Positions 25,408-34,979 of a stretch of 64,000 bases of DNA are shown here, piece by piece. Location of the stretch: positions 124,001 through 188,000 of the forward strand of contig JAHCJY010000003.1 in assembly GCA_026126065.1 (NCBI GenBank), read 5' to 3'. The notes beneath the pieces were generated by a model. The model had not been told where the DNA came from, searched no databases, and was given only the letters and a program-made list of their open reading frames with translations. The DNA comes from Bauldia sp. (lineage in GTDB: Bacteria > Pseudomonadota > Alphaproteobacteria > Rhizobiales > Kaistiaceae). Position numbers and translations under genes: made by a program. Every line of letters begins with the position of its first letter. Position 1 is the first letter of the stretch.

Positions 25408-26022
25408 GTGCAGCGCATCGTGGTTCTAGGAGCATCAGGACAGACCGGGGCACAAGTGGTGGCGCAGGGCCACGCCCGCGGACACGAGGTCACCGCTTTC
25501 GTCCGCGATCCGTCGAAGGCCGCTTCGAAGCTGCCGAAGGGCGCTCTCGTGGTCCAGGGCGATGGGCTCTCGGCGTCGCAGGTGGCAATTGCGGTCGCGG
25601 GACACGACGCGGTCGTGGTGGCCGTCGGCGACCGCCGCACGCTGGTCTCCGGTCCGATCATCCGGAATGTCATCGCAGGCATGAAGGCGGCGAACATGCG
25701 CCGCGTCATCCTCCTCTCCGCGTATGGCGCGGGCGACAGCGGCCACGGCTTCCAGGGCTTCATGTTTCGCACCGCGCTCCGGAAGCTGAATGCTGACAAG
25801 ATGGCGGCCGAGCAGGCCCTGACCGACAGCGGCCTCGACTGGACGGCGGTCCGTGCCGTGGCGCTCAGCAACAAGCCTGCGACCGGCCGGGTCCGGACCG
25901 CCCTCGATGGCAAGGTGAGCGGCTTCAGGCCAATCTCACGCGCCGACCTCGCCACGTTCATGCTCGACGAAATCGACCGCCGCGCCTTCGTCCGCAAGCG
26001 TCCCATCCTCTACGCCGCCTGA
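25408..26022 (+). CDS. NAD(P)-binding (SDR-like, NmrA/BVR-B-type) protein
   Basis: A 204-aa atypical short-chain dehydrogenase-fold protein. The dinucleotide-binding motif is at the N-terminus (IVVLGASGQTGAQVV), followed by AFVRDPSKA and a YGAG-type segment (LLSAYGAGDSGHG). The start GTG at 25408 has a strong GGAGGGA ribosome-binding site; an ATG at 25381 lies inside the operator region and is less likely. Members include NAD(P)-dependent reductases and redox sensors; the substrate is unknown. It is probably controlled by the divergent TetR protein. Confidence 0.87.
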   Translation: MQRIVVLGASGQTGAQVVAQGHARGHEVTAFVRDPSKAASKLPKGALVVQGDGLSASQVAIAVAGHDAVVVAVGDRRTLVSGPIIRNVIAGMKAANMRRVILLSAYGAGDSGHGFQGFMFRTALRKLNADKMAAEQALTDSGLDWTAVRAVALSNKPATGRVRTALDGKVSGFRPISRADLATFMLDEIDRRAFVRKRPILYAA

Positions 26023-26070
26023 TCGGGTCGCCTTGCCGGTCCCGTCGAGGGGGGTCACCGGCTGGCGCCC

Positions 26071-26427
26071 CTACCCGGCTTCGCGCCAGGCCTCGGCCAG
26101 CCAATCGCGGACCTCGGCATCCACATCGGACGGCGCACGAAGTTCGAGATGATGCGTGAACCTGCCGGGACTCGGCTCGACGACCTCCTTCCAGCGATCC
26201 GACGCGACCCGCCGGCGGAGGAAGAGCGTGAGCACGAGGGGAGGACGACGCCCCTTGAGATACTGGTCCGGCTGCCAGACCGCGGCAAAGGGGTGCGCGC
26301 GGTAGAAGCCTGTCTGGCTCTTCGAAAGGCGCGTCTCGACGCCTTCCAGGCCGGTCATGGCGCGCTGGACCGCGCGAAAAATCCGGCGACCGGCTTCGTT
26401 CCCATCGAAGTAGTCGGGATCGGTCAT
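26071..26427 (-). CDS. DUF5655 domain protein
   Basis: A 118-aa protein that consists of little more than a DUF5655-type domain: RLSKSQTGFYRAHPFAAVW, LVLTLFLRRRVASDRWKEVV, EPSPGRFTHHLELRAPSDVD and a final Trp-rich helix. The ATG at 26427 begins the recognisable domain. Function is unknown. It is downstream of comM on the same strand with a 47-bp gap, so cotranscription is possible. Confidence 0.78.
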   Translation of the reverse strand: MTDPDYFDGNEAGRRIFRAVQRAMTGLEGVETRLSKSQTGFYRAHPFAAVWQPDQYLKGRRPPLVLTLFLRRRVASDRWKEVVEPSPGRFTHHLELRAPSDVDAEVRDWLAEAWREAG

Positions 26428-26474
26428 GATACCCGGCCCCGGGGCGCGGCGATCGCAGGCACAGGCAAGCGCGC

Positions 26475-28013
26475 TCAGGCGGCCTGGGCCGAGCGGCCCT
26501 GCTGGCCGAAGACCCGGAAGCTCAGCGCCTCGGCGAGGTGGATACGGCCGACGCGGGCGGCGCCGTCGAGATCGGCGATCGTCCGCGCGACCTTCAGCAC
26601 GCGATGATAGGCGCGGGCCGACAGCCGCATCTTCTCCGCCGCGTCGCGCAGCAGCGCCAGCGCGGCAGCGTCGGCCGCCGCGACCTCGTCGAGCAGTGAC
26701 GGCGGGCAGGCGGAATTGGTAGCGATTTCCGGCACGTTGAGCGCCTGGAAACGGGCGGACTGGCGCTCGCGGGCGGCGGCGACACGGGCCGCGACGACCG
26801 CGCTCGTCTCGGCGGCGCGGGGTGCGATGAGGTCGACGGCGGTGACGGCCGGCACTTCGATGCGAAGGTCGATGCGGTCGAGGAACGGGCCGGACAGGCG
26901 CGCCTGATAGTCCGCCGCGCAGCGGAGACCGCGGGCGCAACTCATGCCGGGTTCGCCGGCAAGGCCGCAGCGGCAGGGGTTCATCGCGGCGATCAGCTGG
27001 AAGCGCGCCGGATAGGTGACGCGCGTGTTGGCGCGGGCGATCGCGACCTCGCCGATCTCGAGCGGCTGGCGGAGCGCGTCGATCACCTGCGGCACGAATT
27101 CGGGCAGTTCGTCGAGGAAGAGCACGCCGTTGTGGGCGAGCGACACCTCGCCCGGCCGGACCCGGAGGCCGCCGCCGACAAGCGCCGCCATCGACGCCGA
27201 GTGATGCGGCGCGCGGAACGGTCGCCGCGTCGACAACCGGCCTTCGGCGAGTTCGCCGGCGATCGAGGCGATCATCGACACGTCGAGGAGTTCGCGCGGC
27301 GACAGCGGCGGCAGGATCGACGGCAGCCGCGCAGCCATCATCGACTTCCCCGCGCCGGGCGGCCCCACGAACAGGAGATTGTGGCCGCCGGCGGCGGCGA
27401 CCTCGAGCGCGCGCTTGGCCGTCTCCTGCCCCTTGATCTCGGCCAGGTCAGGCAGCGTGCCGGCGGGCGCGGCGATCATCGGCTCCGGACGGGCGAGGAT
27501 CTGCGTTCCCTTGAAGTGGTTTGCGACTGCAATCAGCGAGCGCGGCGCGACGATGTCCATCTCCCGGCTCGCCCACGCCGCCTCGGGTCCCGACGCCGCC
27601 GGGCAGATCAGGCCGCGGCCGAGGCCGTTGGCGGCGATTGCCGCCGGCAGGACGCCCGCCACAGGCGCGATCGTCCCGTCGAGCGACAGTTCGCCCAGCA
27701 CGACATAGTCCTCGAGCCGCGCCGCCGGCAGCGCGCCGATGGCGGCCATCAGGCCGAGCGCGATCGGCAGGTCGTAATGGCTGCCCTCCTTGGGCAGGTC
27801 CGCCGGCGCGAGATTGATGATGATCCGCTTCGGCGGCAGCGACAGTCCGCTCGCCAGGAGCGCGGCGCGGACGCGCTCGCGGCTTTCGCCGACCGCCTTG
27901 TCGGGGAGCCCGACGATCGCAAAATACGGACCGCCCGGCGCAATCTGCACCTGCACGTCCACCGGCACCGCTTCGATGCCATGGAACGCGACCGTCGTGA
28001 CGTGACTGACCAT
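26475..28013 (-). CDS. comM: YifB/ComM-family Mg chelatase-like AAA+ ATPase
   Basis: A 512-aa hexameric ATPase of the ComM family, known to promote branch migration during integration of transforming DNA. The N-terminal Lon-protease-like domain includes GLPDKAVGESRERVRAAL. The AAA+ core has Walker A GPPGAGKSMMA and Walker B LFLDELPEF. A cysteine-bearing segment (NPCRCGLAGEPG, SCARGLRC) is typical of the family, and a C-terminal helical domain ends with ARTIADLDGA. It stands alone, with only the small DUF5655 gene downstream. Competence of this organism is not shown by the window. Confidence 0.93.
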   Translation of the reverse strand: MVSHVTTVAFHGIEAVPVDVQVQIAPGGPYFAIVGLPDKAVGESRERVRAALLASGLSLPPKRIIINLAPADLPKEGSHYDLPIALGLMAAIGALPAARLEDYVVLGELSLDGTIAPVAGVLPAAIAANGLGRGLICPAASGPEAAWASREMDIVAPRSLIAVANHFKGTQILARPEPMIAAPAGTLPDLAEIKGQETAKRALEVAAAGGHNLLFVGPPGAGKSMMAARLPSILPPLSPRELLDVSMIASIAGELAEGRLSTRRPFRAPHHSASMAALVGGGLRVRPGEVSLAHNGVLFLDELPEFVPQVIDALRQPLEIGEVAIARANTRVTYPARFQLIAAMNPCRCGLAGEPGMSCARGLRCAADYQARLSGPFLDRIDLRIEVPAVTAVDLIAPRAAETSAVVAARVAAARERQSARFQALNVPEIATNSACPPSLLDEVAAADAAALALLRDAAEKMRLSARAYHRVLKVARTIADLDGAARVGRIHLAEALSFRVFGQQGRSAQAA

Positions 28014-28181
28014 CGGCTGCGACCCTCGACCCGCCCCACCATTGCAGTCTCAGCGCGGCGCGTCAAGAACAGGACGTGAACGGATTGCGTCCGCCATCCC
28101 GCGCGGCTGTCCCGGCGCCGGCCGTCTCGCTCCGCGGCGCGGAAAGGCTCATTGTCAGGGCAGCGCCATCGCGAGGACCGG

Positions 28182-28733
28182 ATGATCGGGAACTATTGGC
28201 TCGAGGGACATGCCCTCGTCTCGGGCGACGACCGGATTGCGGACGCCGCCGGCAGGAAGCCGCCCGAGCTCAACCATCCGCTCGACTGGGCACGCTTCCA
28301 GGCCGAACTGCACCAGGCCGCCGTGGTCGTTCTCGGCCGCAAGTCGCATGAGTCCGATCCCGGGCGGCCCGGACGGCGCCGCCTCGTGATGTCGTCCTCG
28401 GTCCGCGGCATCGAACGCCGCGGCGATGCGTGGTGGTGGAACCCGGCCGAGGCGGAGCTCGAGGAGGCGCTTGCCGTGGCGGCGCCCGGTGGCGGGCTCG
28501 TCGCGATCCCGGGCGGGATGCGTGTGTTCGATACGTTCCTGTCGGTCGGCTACGACGCTTTCCATCTCGCGCGGCTGCCGGGAGTCACCCTTCCCGGCGG
28601 GATGCCGGTGTTCTCGGCCTGCGACCAGGGCGACACGGCCGAAGGAGTCCTGGCAGAGGCCGGGCTCGCGCTGGCGGAGATGGAGACGCTCGATCCGGAA
28701 GTGGGGCTCACCGTCGAGGTGTGGCGGCGGTGA
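28182..28733 (+). CDS. Dihydrofolate reductase/RibD-C-fold protein
   Basis: A 183-aa protein resembling the DHFR/RibD C-terminal reductase fold: IGNYWLEGHALVSGDDRIAD at the N-terminus, AVVVLGRKSHES in the cofactor-binding region, and IPGGMRVFDTFLSVGYDAFH near the C-terminus. The ATG at 28182 begins the conserved part. The match is to the fold rather than to FolA; the usual folate-binding residues are not all evident. It could be an uncharacterised pteridine or flavin-pathway reductase. It is closed by a bidirectional terminator shared with the convergent beta-propeller gene. Confidence 0.65.
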   Translation: MIGNYWLEGHALVSGDDRIADAAGRKPPELNHPLDWARFQAELHQAAVVVLGRKSHESDPGRPGRRRLVMSSSVRGIERRGDAWWWNPAEAELEEALAVAAPGGGLVAIPGGMRVFDTFLSVGYDAFHLARLPGVTLPGGMPVFSACDQGDTAEGVLAEAGLALAEMETLDPEVGLTVEVWRR

Positions 28734-28741
28734 AACGAAAA

Positions 28742-28764
28742 GGCCCGCGGCAGTGCCGCGGGCC
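28742..28764. terminator. Bidirectional terminator between convergent genes
   Basis: A 10-bp perfect stem GGCCCGCGGC/GCCGCGGGCC with a 3-base loop (AGT). It is flanked by CGAAAA on the left and GTTTCG on the right, so short A/T tracts are available in both directions. It lies between the convergent DHFR-fold gene and the beta-propeller gene. Confidence 0.8.
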
Positions 28765-28792
28765 CGTTTCGTTGCGTCAGGATGCGTCCGGC

Positions 28793-29857
28793 CTAGTCGA
28801 GCGGAACGATCGCAACCGCGTTGTTCTGGTTCATCGGAATGAACAGGGCGTTGGCGGTCGGGTTGTAGCACATCGACGCCGCGCTCGGGATGCCGGTGGC
28901 GATCAGGGTCGCCTCGCCGCCGCCGGCCGGGATCATCGACACGCCGCCCTGGGTCACGGACGAAATGTACTTCGTGCCGTCTTCCAGGATGACGAGGCCG
29001 TCGTTGCCCGGCTGCGCGGCCTGCTCGGTCATCAGGAGCGCGCCGTCCGGCGAGAAGGTCAGCACGGCCGCATCGCCGATGTTGACGACGACGACGTTGC
29101 CGTCGTTGTCGATGGCAACGCCGTTCGGCCGGTTGAGCGGCATGCCCTGTGCGAAGACCGAAACGGTGCCGTCAGCGGTGATCTTCCAGATGCGGGAATC
29201 ATCGCCCGCGCTGGTCTGCGACGCGTAGATCGTGCCGTCCGCCGCAACCGCGAGGTCGTTCAGGAGGCCGTTGGCGTCCGGAACCGGGAAGGTGGCGATC
29301 GGCTCGCCCGTGTCGAGGTTGAAGGTGCGGACGTTGAAGATCGTCGGGGTGTTGCCCGTCGCGGCGGGATCCGGGTTCGCGAGGTTGCCATCGCTGTCGG
29401 CGACGTAGAGGACGCGGCCGAGGATGTCGATGCCGAACGGCTGGTTCAGCACGAGCGGCGTGATCAGGTTGGCTTCGCCGCGCTGGTTGGCGGCCTGGAC
29501 GCCGATCCACTTCGGCGTGTGAACAGAGCCGTCATGGTTGAGGAGCGTGATCCAGCCGTCGTTCGGCGTGAGGTTCTGGGCGATGCCCATGTTGGACACG
29601 ACCACGAGGTCCATGACCGGGTCGTACTGGCAGGCCTCGGCGCTGCGGAAGCCGCCATAGACGCGGACATTGTCCGACATCGGGACGAACGCCGGCGGGT
29701 TCTCGACGGTCGGCGCCGGGGGAGCGGCCGGGACGCCGATCGGGTTGCCAACGAAGTAGGGCCGCGGCGGCGGGGGCGTTGCGGCCGCCTGGGCGAATGC
29801 GGTTGCGGTCGTCGCGAGAAGCGCGGCGGTCGCCGTGAGGGCGTGAAGTCCCTTCAT
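28793..29857 (-). CDS. Exported SMP-30/NHL-type beta-propeller protein
   Basis: A 354-aa secreted or periplasmic protein. The ATG at 29857 follows GAGGAA and gives a signal peptide ending AFAQ, then a Pro-rich linker. The mature part is built of repeating blades typical of NHL/SMP-30 propellers: QPFGIDILGRVLYVADSDGN, NGLLNDLAVAADGTIYAS, NRPNGVAIDNDGNVVVVN and NDGLVILEDGTKYISS. Gluconolactonase-like lactonase activity is possible, but catalytic residues were not verified. It stands alone and ends at a shared terminator. Confidence 0.85.
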   Translation of the reverse strand: MKGLHALTATAALLATTATAFAQAAATPPPPRPYFVGNPIGVPAAPPAPTVENPPAFVPMSDNVRVYGGFRSAEACQYDPVMDLVVVSNMGIAQNLTPNDGWITLLNHDGSVHTPKWIGVQAANQRGEANLITPLVLNQPFGIDILGRVLYVADSDGNLANPDPAATGNTPTIFNVRTFNLDTGEPIATFPVPDANGLLNDLAVAADGTIYASQTSAGDDSRIWKITADGTVSVFAQGMPLNRPNGVAIDNDGNVVVVNIGDAAVLTFSPDGALLMTEQAAQPGNDGLVILEDGTKYISSVTQGGVSMIPAGGGEATLIATGIPSAASMCYNPTANALFIPMNQNNAVAIVPLD

Positions 29858-30058
29858 GTGCAATTCCTCTCCTGAGCCTTTTGTGATCCAGGACCGGTCG
29901 AGCGGTCCGCCGCGGACTATAGCGATTTCGCCATCACCCGCGAGGCAATTCGGCGGAAGCGACCCCTGCGCCACCGGAGAGGACGGGAAGACCTGTCCGA
30001 TGGGGCAGGCCGAAACCCGGCTTGGCGTCCGCATCGGCCGTGACGAATCGCACATTGA

Positions 30059-30086
30059 TTGCGGCGCGCAACCCTCCGGCTATAAG
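30059..30086 (+). promoter_or_regulatory. Candidate promoter of the adenosine kinase gene
   Basis: TTGCGG (30059-30064), 16 bp, TATAAG (30081-30086), placed 24 bp before the GTG start at 30110, with AAGGAGAG between. The -10 box is good and the -35 moderate. Confidence 0.5.
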
Positions 30087-30109
30087 CGCCGCGGGCGAAG
30101 GAGAGTGCA

Positions 30110-31111
30110 GTGGCGGAAGCGACATACGAAGTCCTCGGGATCGGCAACGCCATCGTCGACGTGCTGGCGCGCACGGACGAGCGCTTCCTGGCCGAGGAGA
30201 GCCTCGCCAAGGGGTCGATGCGCCTCATCGGCGCCGACGAGGCCGAGCGGATCTACGGCCGGCTCGGTCCGGCGACGGAATCCAGTGGCGGCTCCGCCGC
30301 GAACACCATCGCAGGGATTGCCTCGATGGGCGGCCGCGCGGCCTTCATCGGCAAGGTTGCCGACGACCAGCTCGGCCGCATTTTCGCCCACGACATGACG
30401 GCGATCGGCGTTTCCTTCACAACGCCGCCGCTTGCCGACGGCGCGCCGACCGCGCGCTGCCTCATCCTCGTCACGCCCGACGGCGAGCGGACGATGAACA
30501 CCTATCTCGGCGCCGCGCAGGACCTTCATCCCGCGGACATCGACGAGACGCTCGTCGGTTCTGCCGCGATCACATTTCTCGAGGGCTATCTGTGGGATCC
30601 GCCGCTCGCCAAGGAGGCCTTCCGGAAGGCCGCGGCCGCGGCGCACAGGGCCGGACGCAAGGTGGCCCTCACCCTCTCCGATTCGTTCTGCGTCGACCGT
30701 TACCGCGGCGAGTTCCTCGACCTGATCCGGAGCAAGGCAATCGACATCGTGCTCGCCAACGCGCACGAGCTTCGCTCGCTGTACGAGACATCGAGCCTTG
30801 AGGCGGGACTCGCGGCGCTCCGGCAGGACGCAACGCTTGCGGCCGTCACCAATAGCGTCGAGGGCTCATTCGTCGTGTCCGCCGCGGGCATCGAGCAGGT
30901 GGCGGCGACGCCGGTCGAGCGCGTGGTGGACGCCACTGGCGCCGGCGACCTCTATGCCGCCGGCTTCCTGCTCGGCGTGGCCCGGGGCTGGCCGCTGGCA
31001 CGGGCAGCCGCCCTCGGCTCCTTCGCCGCCGCCGAGGTCATCTCGCACATGGGCGCGCGTCCCGCCGAGCGGCTGCAGGACCTCGCACGCGGCGGCGGCT
31101 ACGCCCTTTAG
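30110..31111 (+). CDS. Adenosine kinase (PfkB-family carbohydrate kinase)
   Basis: A 333-aa ribokinase-fold enzyme. The N-terminal substrate region (LGIGNAIVDVLART), the first PfkB signature (SSGGSAANTIAGIASMGG) and the C-terminal signature with the catalytic base (DATGAGDLYAAGF) are all present. This set matches the proteins annotated as adenosine kinases in Hyphomicrobiales; phosphorylation of another nucleoside or sugar cannot be excluded. The start is GTG at 30110 with AAGGAG upstream. The gene converges with hrcA with only 16 bp between them. Confidence 0.88.
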   Translation: MAEATYEVLGIGNAIVDVLARTDERFLAEESLAKGSMRLIGADEAERIYGRLGPATESSGGSAANTIAGIASMGGRAAFIGKVADDQLGRIFAHDMTAIGVSFTTPPLADGAPTARCLILVTPDGERTMNTYLGAAQDLHPADIDETLVGSAAITFLEGYLWDPPLAKEAFRKAAAAAHRAGRKVALTLSDSFCVDRYRGEFLDLIRSKAIDIVLANAHELRSLYETSSLEAGLAALRQDATLAAVTNSVEGSFVVSAAGIEQVAATPVERVVDATGAGDLYAAGFLLGVARGWPLARAAALGSFAAAEVISHMGARPAERLQDLARGGGYAL

Positions 31112-31127
31112 CGGCCCTTTCCGACGC

Positions 31128-32234
31128 CTACCCCATCAGGCGCCCGACCAGCTTGGCCGTGTAGTCCACCATGGGCACCACGCGTGCGTAGTTGAGCCGC
31201 GTGGGGCCGATGACGCCCAGCGCGCCGACGACGCGCTGGTCCTTGTCCCGGAACGGCGCGGCGACGATCGACGAGCCCGACAGCGAGAAGAGCTTCGTCT
31301 CGGAGCCGACGAAGATGCGCACGCCATCGCCGGATTCGGTGCTCGACAGGAGCTCGATCAGTTCGCGCTGGGTCTCGAGGTCGTCGAACAGGAGGCGGAC
31401 GCGCTCGAGGTCGTCGGCCGCCCGGATGTCGTCGAGAAGGTTCGAGCGGCCGCGCACGATCAGCGTCTCGGGCCGGCCGCCGGGGTTCGCGCCGGCCCAG
31501 GTGGCGAGACCGTCGTCGACGAGCTTGCCGGTGAGCGCGTCCAGTTCGGCCTGCGCGGCGGCTCTCCTCCGCTCGATCTCGGCGCGGGCGCCGGCGAGCG
31601 TATGGCCGCGGATGGATGTGTTGAGGTAGTTGCTTGCCTCGATGAGGGCCGAGGGCGTCGTGCCGGGGTCGATGTCGATGAGCCGGTTTTCGACCGAGCC
31701 GTCCTCGCCGACCAGCACGACGAGGGCGCGCGAGGGCTCGAGCCGGACGAACTCGATCTGGCGGATGCGCGGATCGAGCTTGCCCGCCAGCACCACGCCG
31801 GCGCCGCGTGACAGGCCGGACATCATCCGGCTCGCCTCCGACAGGACGTCGTCGAGGTTGCGGCCGCCGCGCGCGGCGGCGATCTGCGATTCCATCTGCC
31901 GCCGCTCGTCGGTCGACAGGTCGCCGACCTCGAGCAGGGCGTCGATGAAGAAGCGAAGGCCCGTCTGGGTCGGCAGGCGACCGGCCGAGGTATGCGGCGC
32001 GAAGATCAGCCCCGCTTCCTCGAGGTCGGCCATGACGTTCCGCACCGAGGCCGGCGACAGCGACACCGGCAGCATGCGGGATAGGTTCCGCGAGCCGACC
32101 GGCTCGCCGGTATCGAGATAGCTCTCGACGATGCGGCGGAAGATCTCGCGGGAACGAAGGTCGAGGCCGGGAAGCCCGCCGGAAGGGGCCGGACGGTCGC
32201 CGGCCAGCGGTGAGCCGCGGGGCGTGTCGATCAT
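31128..32234 (-). CDS. hrcA: Heat-inducible transcription repressor HrcA
   Basis: A 368-aa repressor that binds CIRCE elements of chaperone operons and needs GroEL for activity. The N-terminal winged helix reads SREIFRRIVESYLDTGEPVGSR, SLSPASVRNVMADLEEAGLI, and the hinge HTSAGRLPTQTGLRFF. The C-terminal dimer and inserted domains follow. It is divergent from rph, as is typical in Hyphomicrobiales. No CIRCE (TTAGCACTC-N9-GAGTGCTAA) was seen in the hrcA-rph spacer, so hrcA does not look autoregulated through that site. Confidence 0.96.
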   Translation of the reverse strand: MIDTPRGSPLAGDRPAPSGGLPGLDLRSREIFRRIVESYLDTGEPVGSRNLSRMLPVSLSPASVRNVMADLEEAGLIFAPHTSAGRLPTQTGLRFFIDALLEVGDLSTDERRQMESQIAAARGGRNLDDVLSEASRMMSGLSRGAGVVLAGKLDPRIRQIEFVRLEPSRALVVLVGEDGSVENRLIDIDPGTTPSALIEASNYLNTSIRGHTLAGARAEIERRRAAAQAELDALTGKLVDDGLATWAGANPGGRPETLIVRGRSNLLDDIRAADDLERVRLLFDDLETQRELIELLSSTESGDGVRIFVGSETKLFSLSGSSIVAAPFRDKDQRVVGALGVIGPTRLNYARVVPMVDYTAKLVGRLMG

Positions 32235-32329
32235 GCCTTCACTTGTAAGGATGGAATGCCGGCCTTCAAGCGGGCTTTACCGCAATGGTGATCGATGGCA
32301 CGGAAGCGCGGACCAACGAAAGGACCATC

Positions 32330-33043
32330 ATGCGCCATTCCCGACGCGCCCCTGACGAACTGCGCGCGGTGAGCCTCGAGCGTGCGGTGGCCAAGCACGC
32401 CGAAGGCTCGTGCCTCGTCCGCTTCGGCGACACCCATGTCTTCTGCACGGCCAGCCTCGAGGACCGCGTTCCGCCCTGGCTGCGTGGCGGCGGCAAGGGG
32501 TGGATCACGGCCGAGTACGGCATGCTGCCGCGCTCGACGTCCGAGCGCATGAAGCGCGAAGCGAGCCAGGGCAAGCAGTCCGGACGGACGCAGGAGATCC
32601 AGCGGCTGATCGGCCGGTCGCTGCGCGCCGTGGTCGATCTCGTCGCCCTCGGCGAGCGCCAGATCCAGATCGACTGCGACGTGATCCAGGCCGACGGCGG
32701 CACGAGGACGGCGGCCATCACCGGCGCCTGGGTCGCCCTGCACGACTGTGTGAAGTGGATGAAGGCACGGGACATGCTGCAAAAGCCGGTGCTCGTCGAT
32801 CATGTCGCGGCCGTCTCGTGCGGGATCGTCAAGGGCGAGACCGTGCTCGACCTCGACTACCTCGAGGACGTCGAGGCGGAGACGGACGCCAACTTCGTCA
32901 TCACCGGCGGCGGCGGCCTCGTCGAGATTCAGGGCACGGCCGAGCGGAAGCCGTTCTCGGAGGCGGAGCTGACTGCGCTGCTGGGGCTTGCCAAGGGCGG
33001 CATCGGCCGCCTGATCGAGCTCCAGAAGCTCGCCGTCGCCTGA
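32330..33043 (+). CDS. rph: Ribonuclease PH
   Basis: A phosphate-dependent 3'-5' exoribonuclease that trims tRNA 3' ends. The 237-aa protein starts at ATG 32330 ([14 protein letters not shown]) after GAAAGGA; a start 45 bases upstream is less likely. Conserved segments are [55 protein letters not shown], and the phosphate/metal site [18 protein letters not shown]. It opens the rph-rdgB-hemW unit, with 10 bp to rdgB. Confidence 0.97.
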   Translation: MRHSRRAPDELRAVSLERAVAKHAEGSCLVRFGDTHVFCTASLEDRVPPWLRGGGKGWITAEYGMLPRSTSERMKREASQGKQSGRTQEIQRLIGRSLRAVVDLVALGERQIQIDCDVIQADGGTRTAAITGAWVALHDCVKWMKARDMLQKPVLVDHVAAVSCGIVKGETVLDLDYLEDVEAETDANFVITGGGGLVEIQGTAERKPFSEAELTALLGLAKGGIGRLIELQKLAVA

Positions 33044-33053
33044 GGACACCGCA

Positions 33054-33692
33054 ATGGTCAGGCGTCTCAGACGGGGTGACACGCTGGTGGTCGCGAGCCA
33101 CAATTCCGGGAAGGTCCGCGAGTTGCAGCAGCTGATTCGGCCGTTCGGCGTCGATGTCGTTGCCGCGGGCGCGCTGGGGCTCGTCGAACCCGAGGAGACC
33201 GGGGTCACGTTCGAGGAGAACGCCATCATCAAGGCCATGGCCGCGGCGCTTGCGTCCGGCCTGCCGGCGCTCGCCGACGATTCCGGCATGACGGTCGACG
33301 CACTGAACGGCGATCCGGGCATTCACTCGGCACGCTGGGCGGGGCCGTCGAAGGATTTCGACGCGGCGATGCGCGAGGTCGAGCGGCGACTCGAGGCGGC
33401 GGGGGCGACGACGCCTGCAACGCGCCGCGGGACATTCGTCGCGGTCCTGGCGCTTGCCGCGCCCGACGGCGCCGTCGACACCTGGCGCGGCGAGATCGGC
33501 GGCACGATCGTCTGGCCGCCGCGCGGCACGCAGGGGTTCGGCTACGATCCCATGTTCCTGCCAGACGGCCACGCCCGCACCTTCGGCGAGATGAGCGCCG
33601 AGGAGAAGCACGGCTGGAACCCGCCCTTGACGCCGCTGTCCCACCGCGCCCGCGCGTTCGCGGCCTTCGCGGCCGACGCGATGGTCGGCTGA
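33054..33692 (+). CDS. rdgB: dITP/XTP pyrophosphatase (non-canonical purine NTPase)
   Basis: A 212-aa house-cleaning enzyme that hydrolyses dITP, ITP and XTP to monophosphates. Conserved motifs are [13 protein letters not shown] at the N-terminus, the Asp/Ser-rich [20 protein letters not shown], and [12 protein letters not shown] near the C-terminus, followed by [20 protein letters not shown]. It overlaps hemW by one base (TGATG), so translation is coupled. Confidence 0.97.
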   Translation: MVRRLRRGDTLVVASHNSGKVRELQQLIRPFGVDVVAAGALGLVEPEETGVTFEENAIIKAMAAALASGLPALADDSGMTVDALNGDPGIHSARWAGPSKDFDAAMREVERRLEAAGATTPATRRGTFVAVLALAAPDGAVDTWRGEIGGTIVWPPRGTQGFGYDPMFLPDGHARTFGEMSAEEKHGWNPPLTPLSHRARAFAAFAADAMVG

Positions 33693-34846
33693 TGAACCCG
33701 TCCGACGCAGGGTTCGGCGTTTATGTCCACTGGCCGTTCTGCGCCGCGAAATGCCCGTACTGCGACTTCAACAGCCATGTCCGGCACCAGGCGGTCGACC
33801 AGGAGCGCTTTGCCGCCGCCTTCGTCCGCGAGATCGAATCCACAGCCGCAAGGACGCCCGGCCGCACCGTGGGCAGCATCTTCCTCGGCGGCGGGACGCC
33901 GTCGCTGATGAAGCCGGAGACGGTCGGCCGCGTGCTCGACGCCATCGGCAAGGCGTGGACGATCGCGCCGGGCGCCGAGATCACGATGGAGGCCAATCCG
34001 TCCAGCGTGGAAGCCGGGCGGTTCCGAGGCTATCGCGCCGCCGGCGTCACCCGGGTGTCGCTCGGCGTCCAGGCGCTCAACGACACCGATCTGCGCCTCC
34101 TGGGCCGGCTGCACAATGTCGCCGAGGCGTGGAAGGCGATCGACATCGCCCGCAACACGTTCGAGCGCACGAGCTACGACCTCATCTATGCGCGACCCGG
34201 CCAGACGCCCGACGCCTGGGCGGCCGAGCTTTCCGAGGCGCTGTCGCGCGCGTCGGACCACATCTCGCTCTACCAGCTCACCATCGAGGAGGGGACCGCG
34301 TTCCACGCGCTCTACCGCGCCGGCAGGCTGGCCATCCCCGACGAGGACACGGCCGCGACGCTTTACGAGGTCACGCAGGAGATCTGCGACCGCCACGGCA
34401 GGCCGGCCTACGAGATCTCGAACCACGCGGCGCCGGGCGCAGAGTGCCGCCACAATCTCCTCTACTGGCGCTACGGCGAATATGCCGGCATCGGTCCCGG
34501 GGCCCATGGCCGGCTGATCCTTTCGGACGGCCGCCACGCGACGGCTACCGCGCGCGAGCCCGAGACGTGGCTTTCGCGCGTCGAATCGTGGGGCGACGGC
34601 CTGGAAGCGGATGAAGTCCTGACGCCCGAGCAGGAGTCCGACGAAATGCTGCTGATGGGCCTTCGGCTTGCGGAGGGCATCGACCTGTCGCGCTATGTCG
34701 CCCTCGCCGGCCGCTCGCTCGACCCCTCCCGCCTCGCCGATCTTGCCGCGCATGGCATGGTCGAGAAGCTGGCGGACCAGCGTGTGCGGGTCACCCGCGC
34801 CGGGTCGTTCGTGCTCGATGCCGTGGTGGCGGACCTGGCCGCATAG
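33692..34846 (+). CDS. hemW: HemW-type radical SAM protein (heme chaperone)
   Basis: A 384-aa radical SAM protein. The iron-sulfur cluster cysteines are C17, C21 and C24 in PFCAAKCPYCDFN, and the SAM-binding GGGTPS follows. The C-terminal HemW domain is present. HemW is proposed to insert heme into respiratory proteins; the older name is coproporphyrinogen III oxidase-like. The rph-rdgB-hemW order is conserved in Hyphomicrobiales. Translation starts inside the rdgB stop. Confidence 0.95.
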   Translation: MNPSDAGFGVYVHWPFCAAKCPYCDFNSHVRHQAVDQERFAAAFVREIESTAARTPGRTVGSIFLGGGTPSLMKPETVGRVLDAIGKAWTIAPGAEITMEANPSSVEAGRFRGYRAAGVTRVSLGVQALNDTDLRLLGRLHNVAEAWKAIDIARNTFERTSYDLIYARPGQTPDAWAAELSEALSRASDHISLYQLTIEEGTAFHALYRAGRLAIPDEDTAATLYEVTQEICDRHGRPAYEISNHAAPGAECRHNLLYWRYGEYAGIGPGAHGRLILSDGRHATATAREPETWLSRVESWGDGLEADEVLTPEQESDEMLLMGLRLAEGIDLSRYVALAGRSLDPSRLADLAAHGMVEKLADQRVRVTRAGSFVLDAVVADLAA

Positions 34847-34979
34847 CAGGCCACGCCTGGCGTTGCGCCGGTCACCTTTCCTCGACCGCGGGGAGGATGA
34901 AGCGGGACGGACCGCCTCGCCGCTCGCCCGGCGGTGGCGGGCAGAGTTCTCTTCACACCGGGAAATCGTCCCAGAACTG

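Noticed and set aside
32235..32329. CIRCE element controlling hrcA
   Set aside because: The spacer between hrcA and rph was read for the TTAGCACTC-N9-GAGTGCTAA pattern and nothing close is present.
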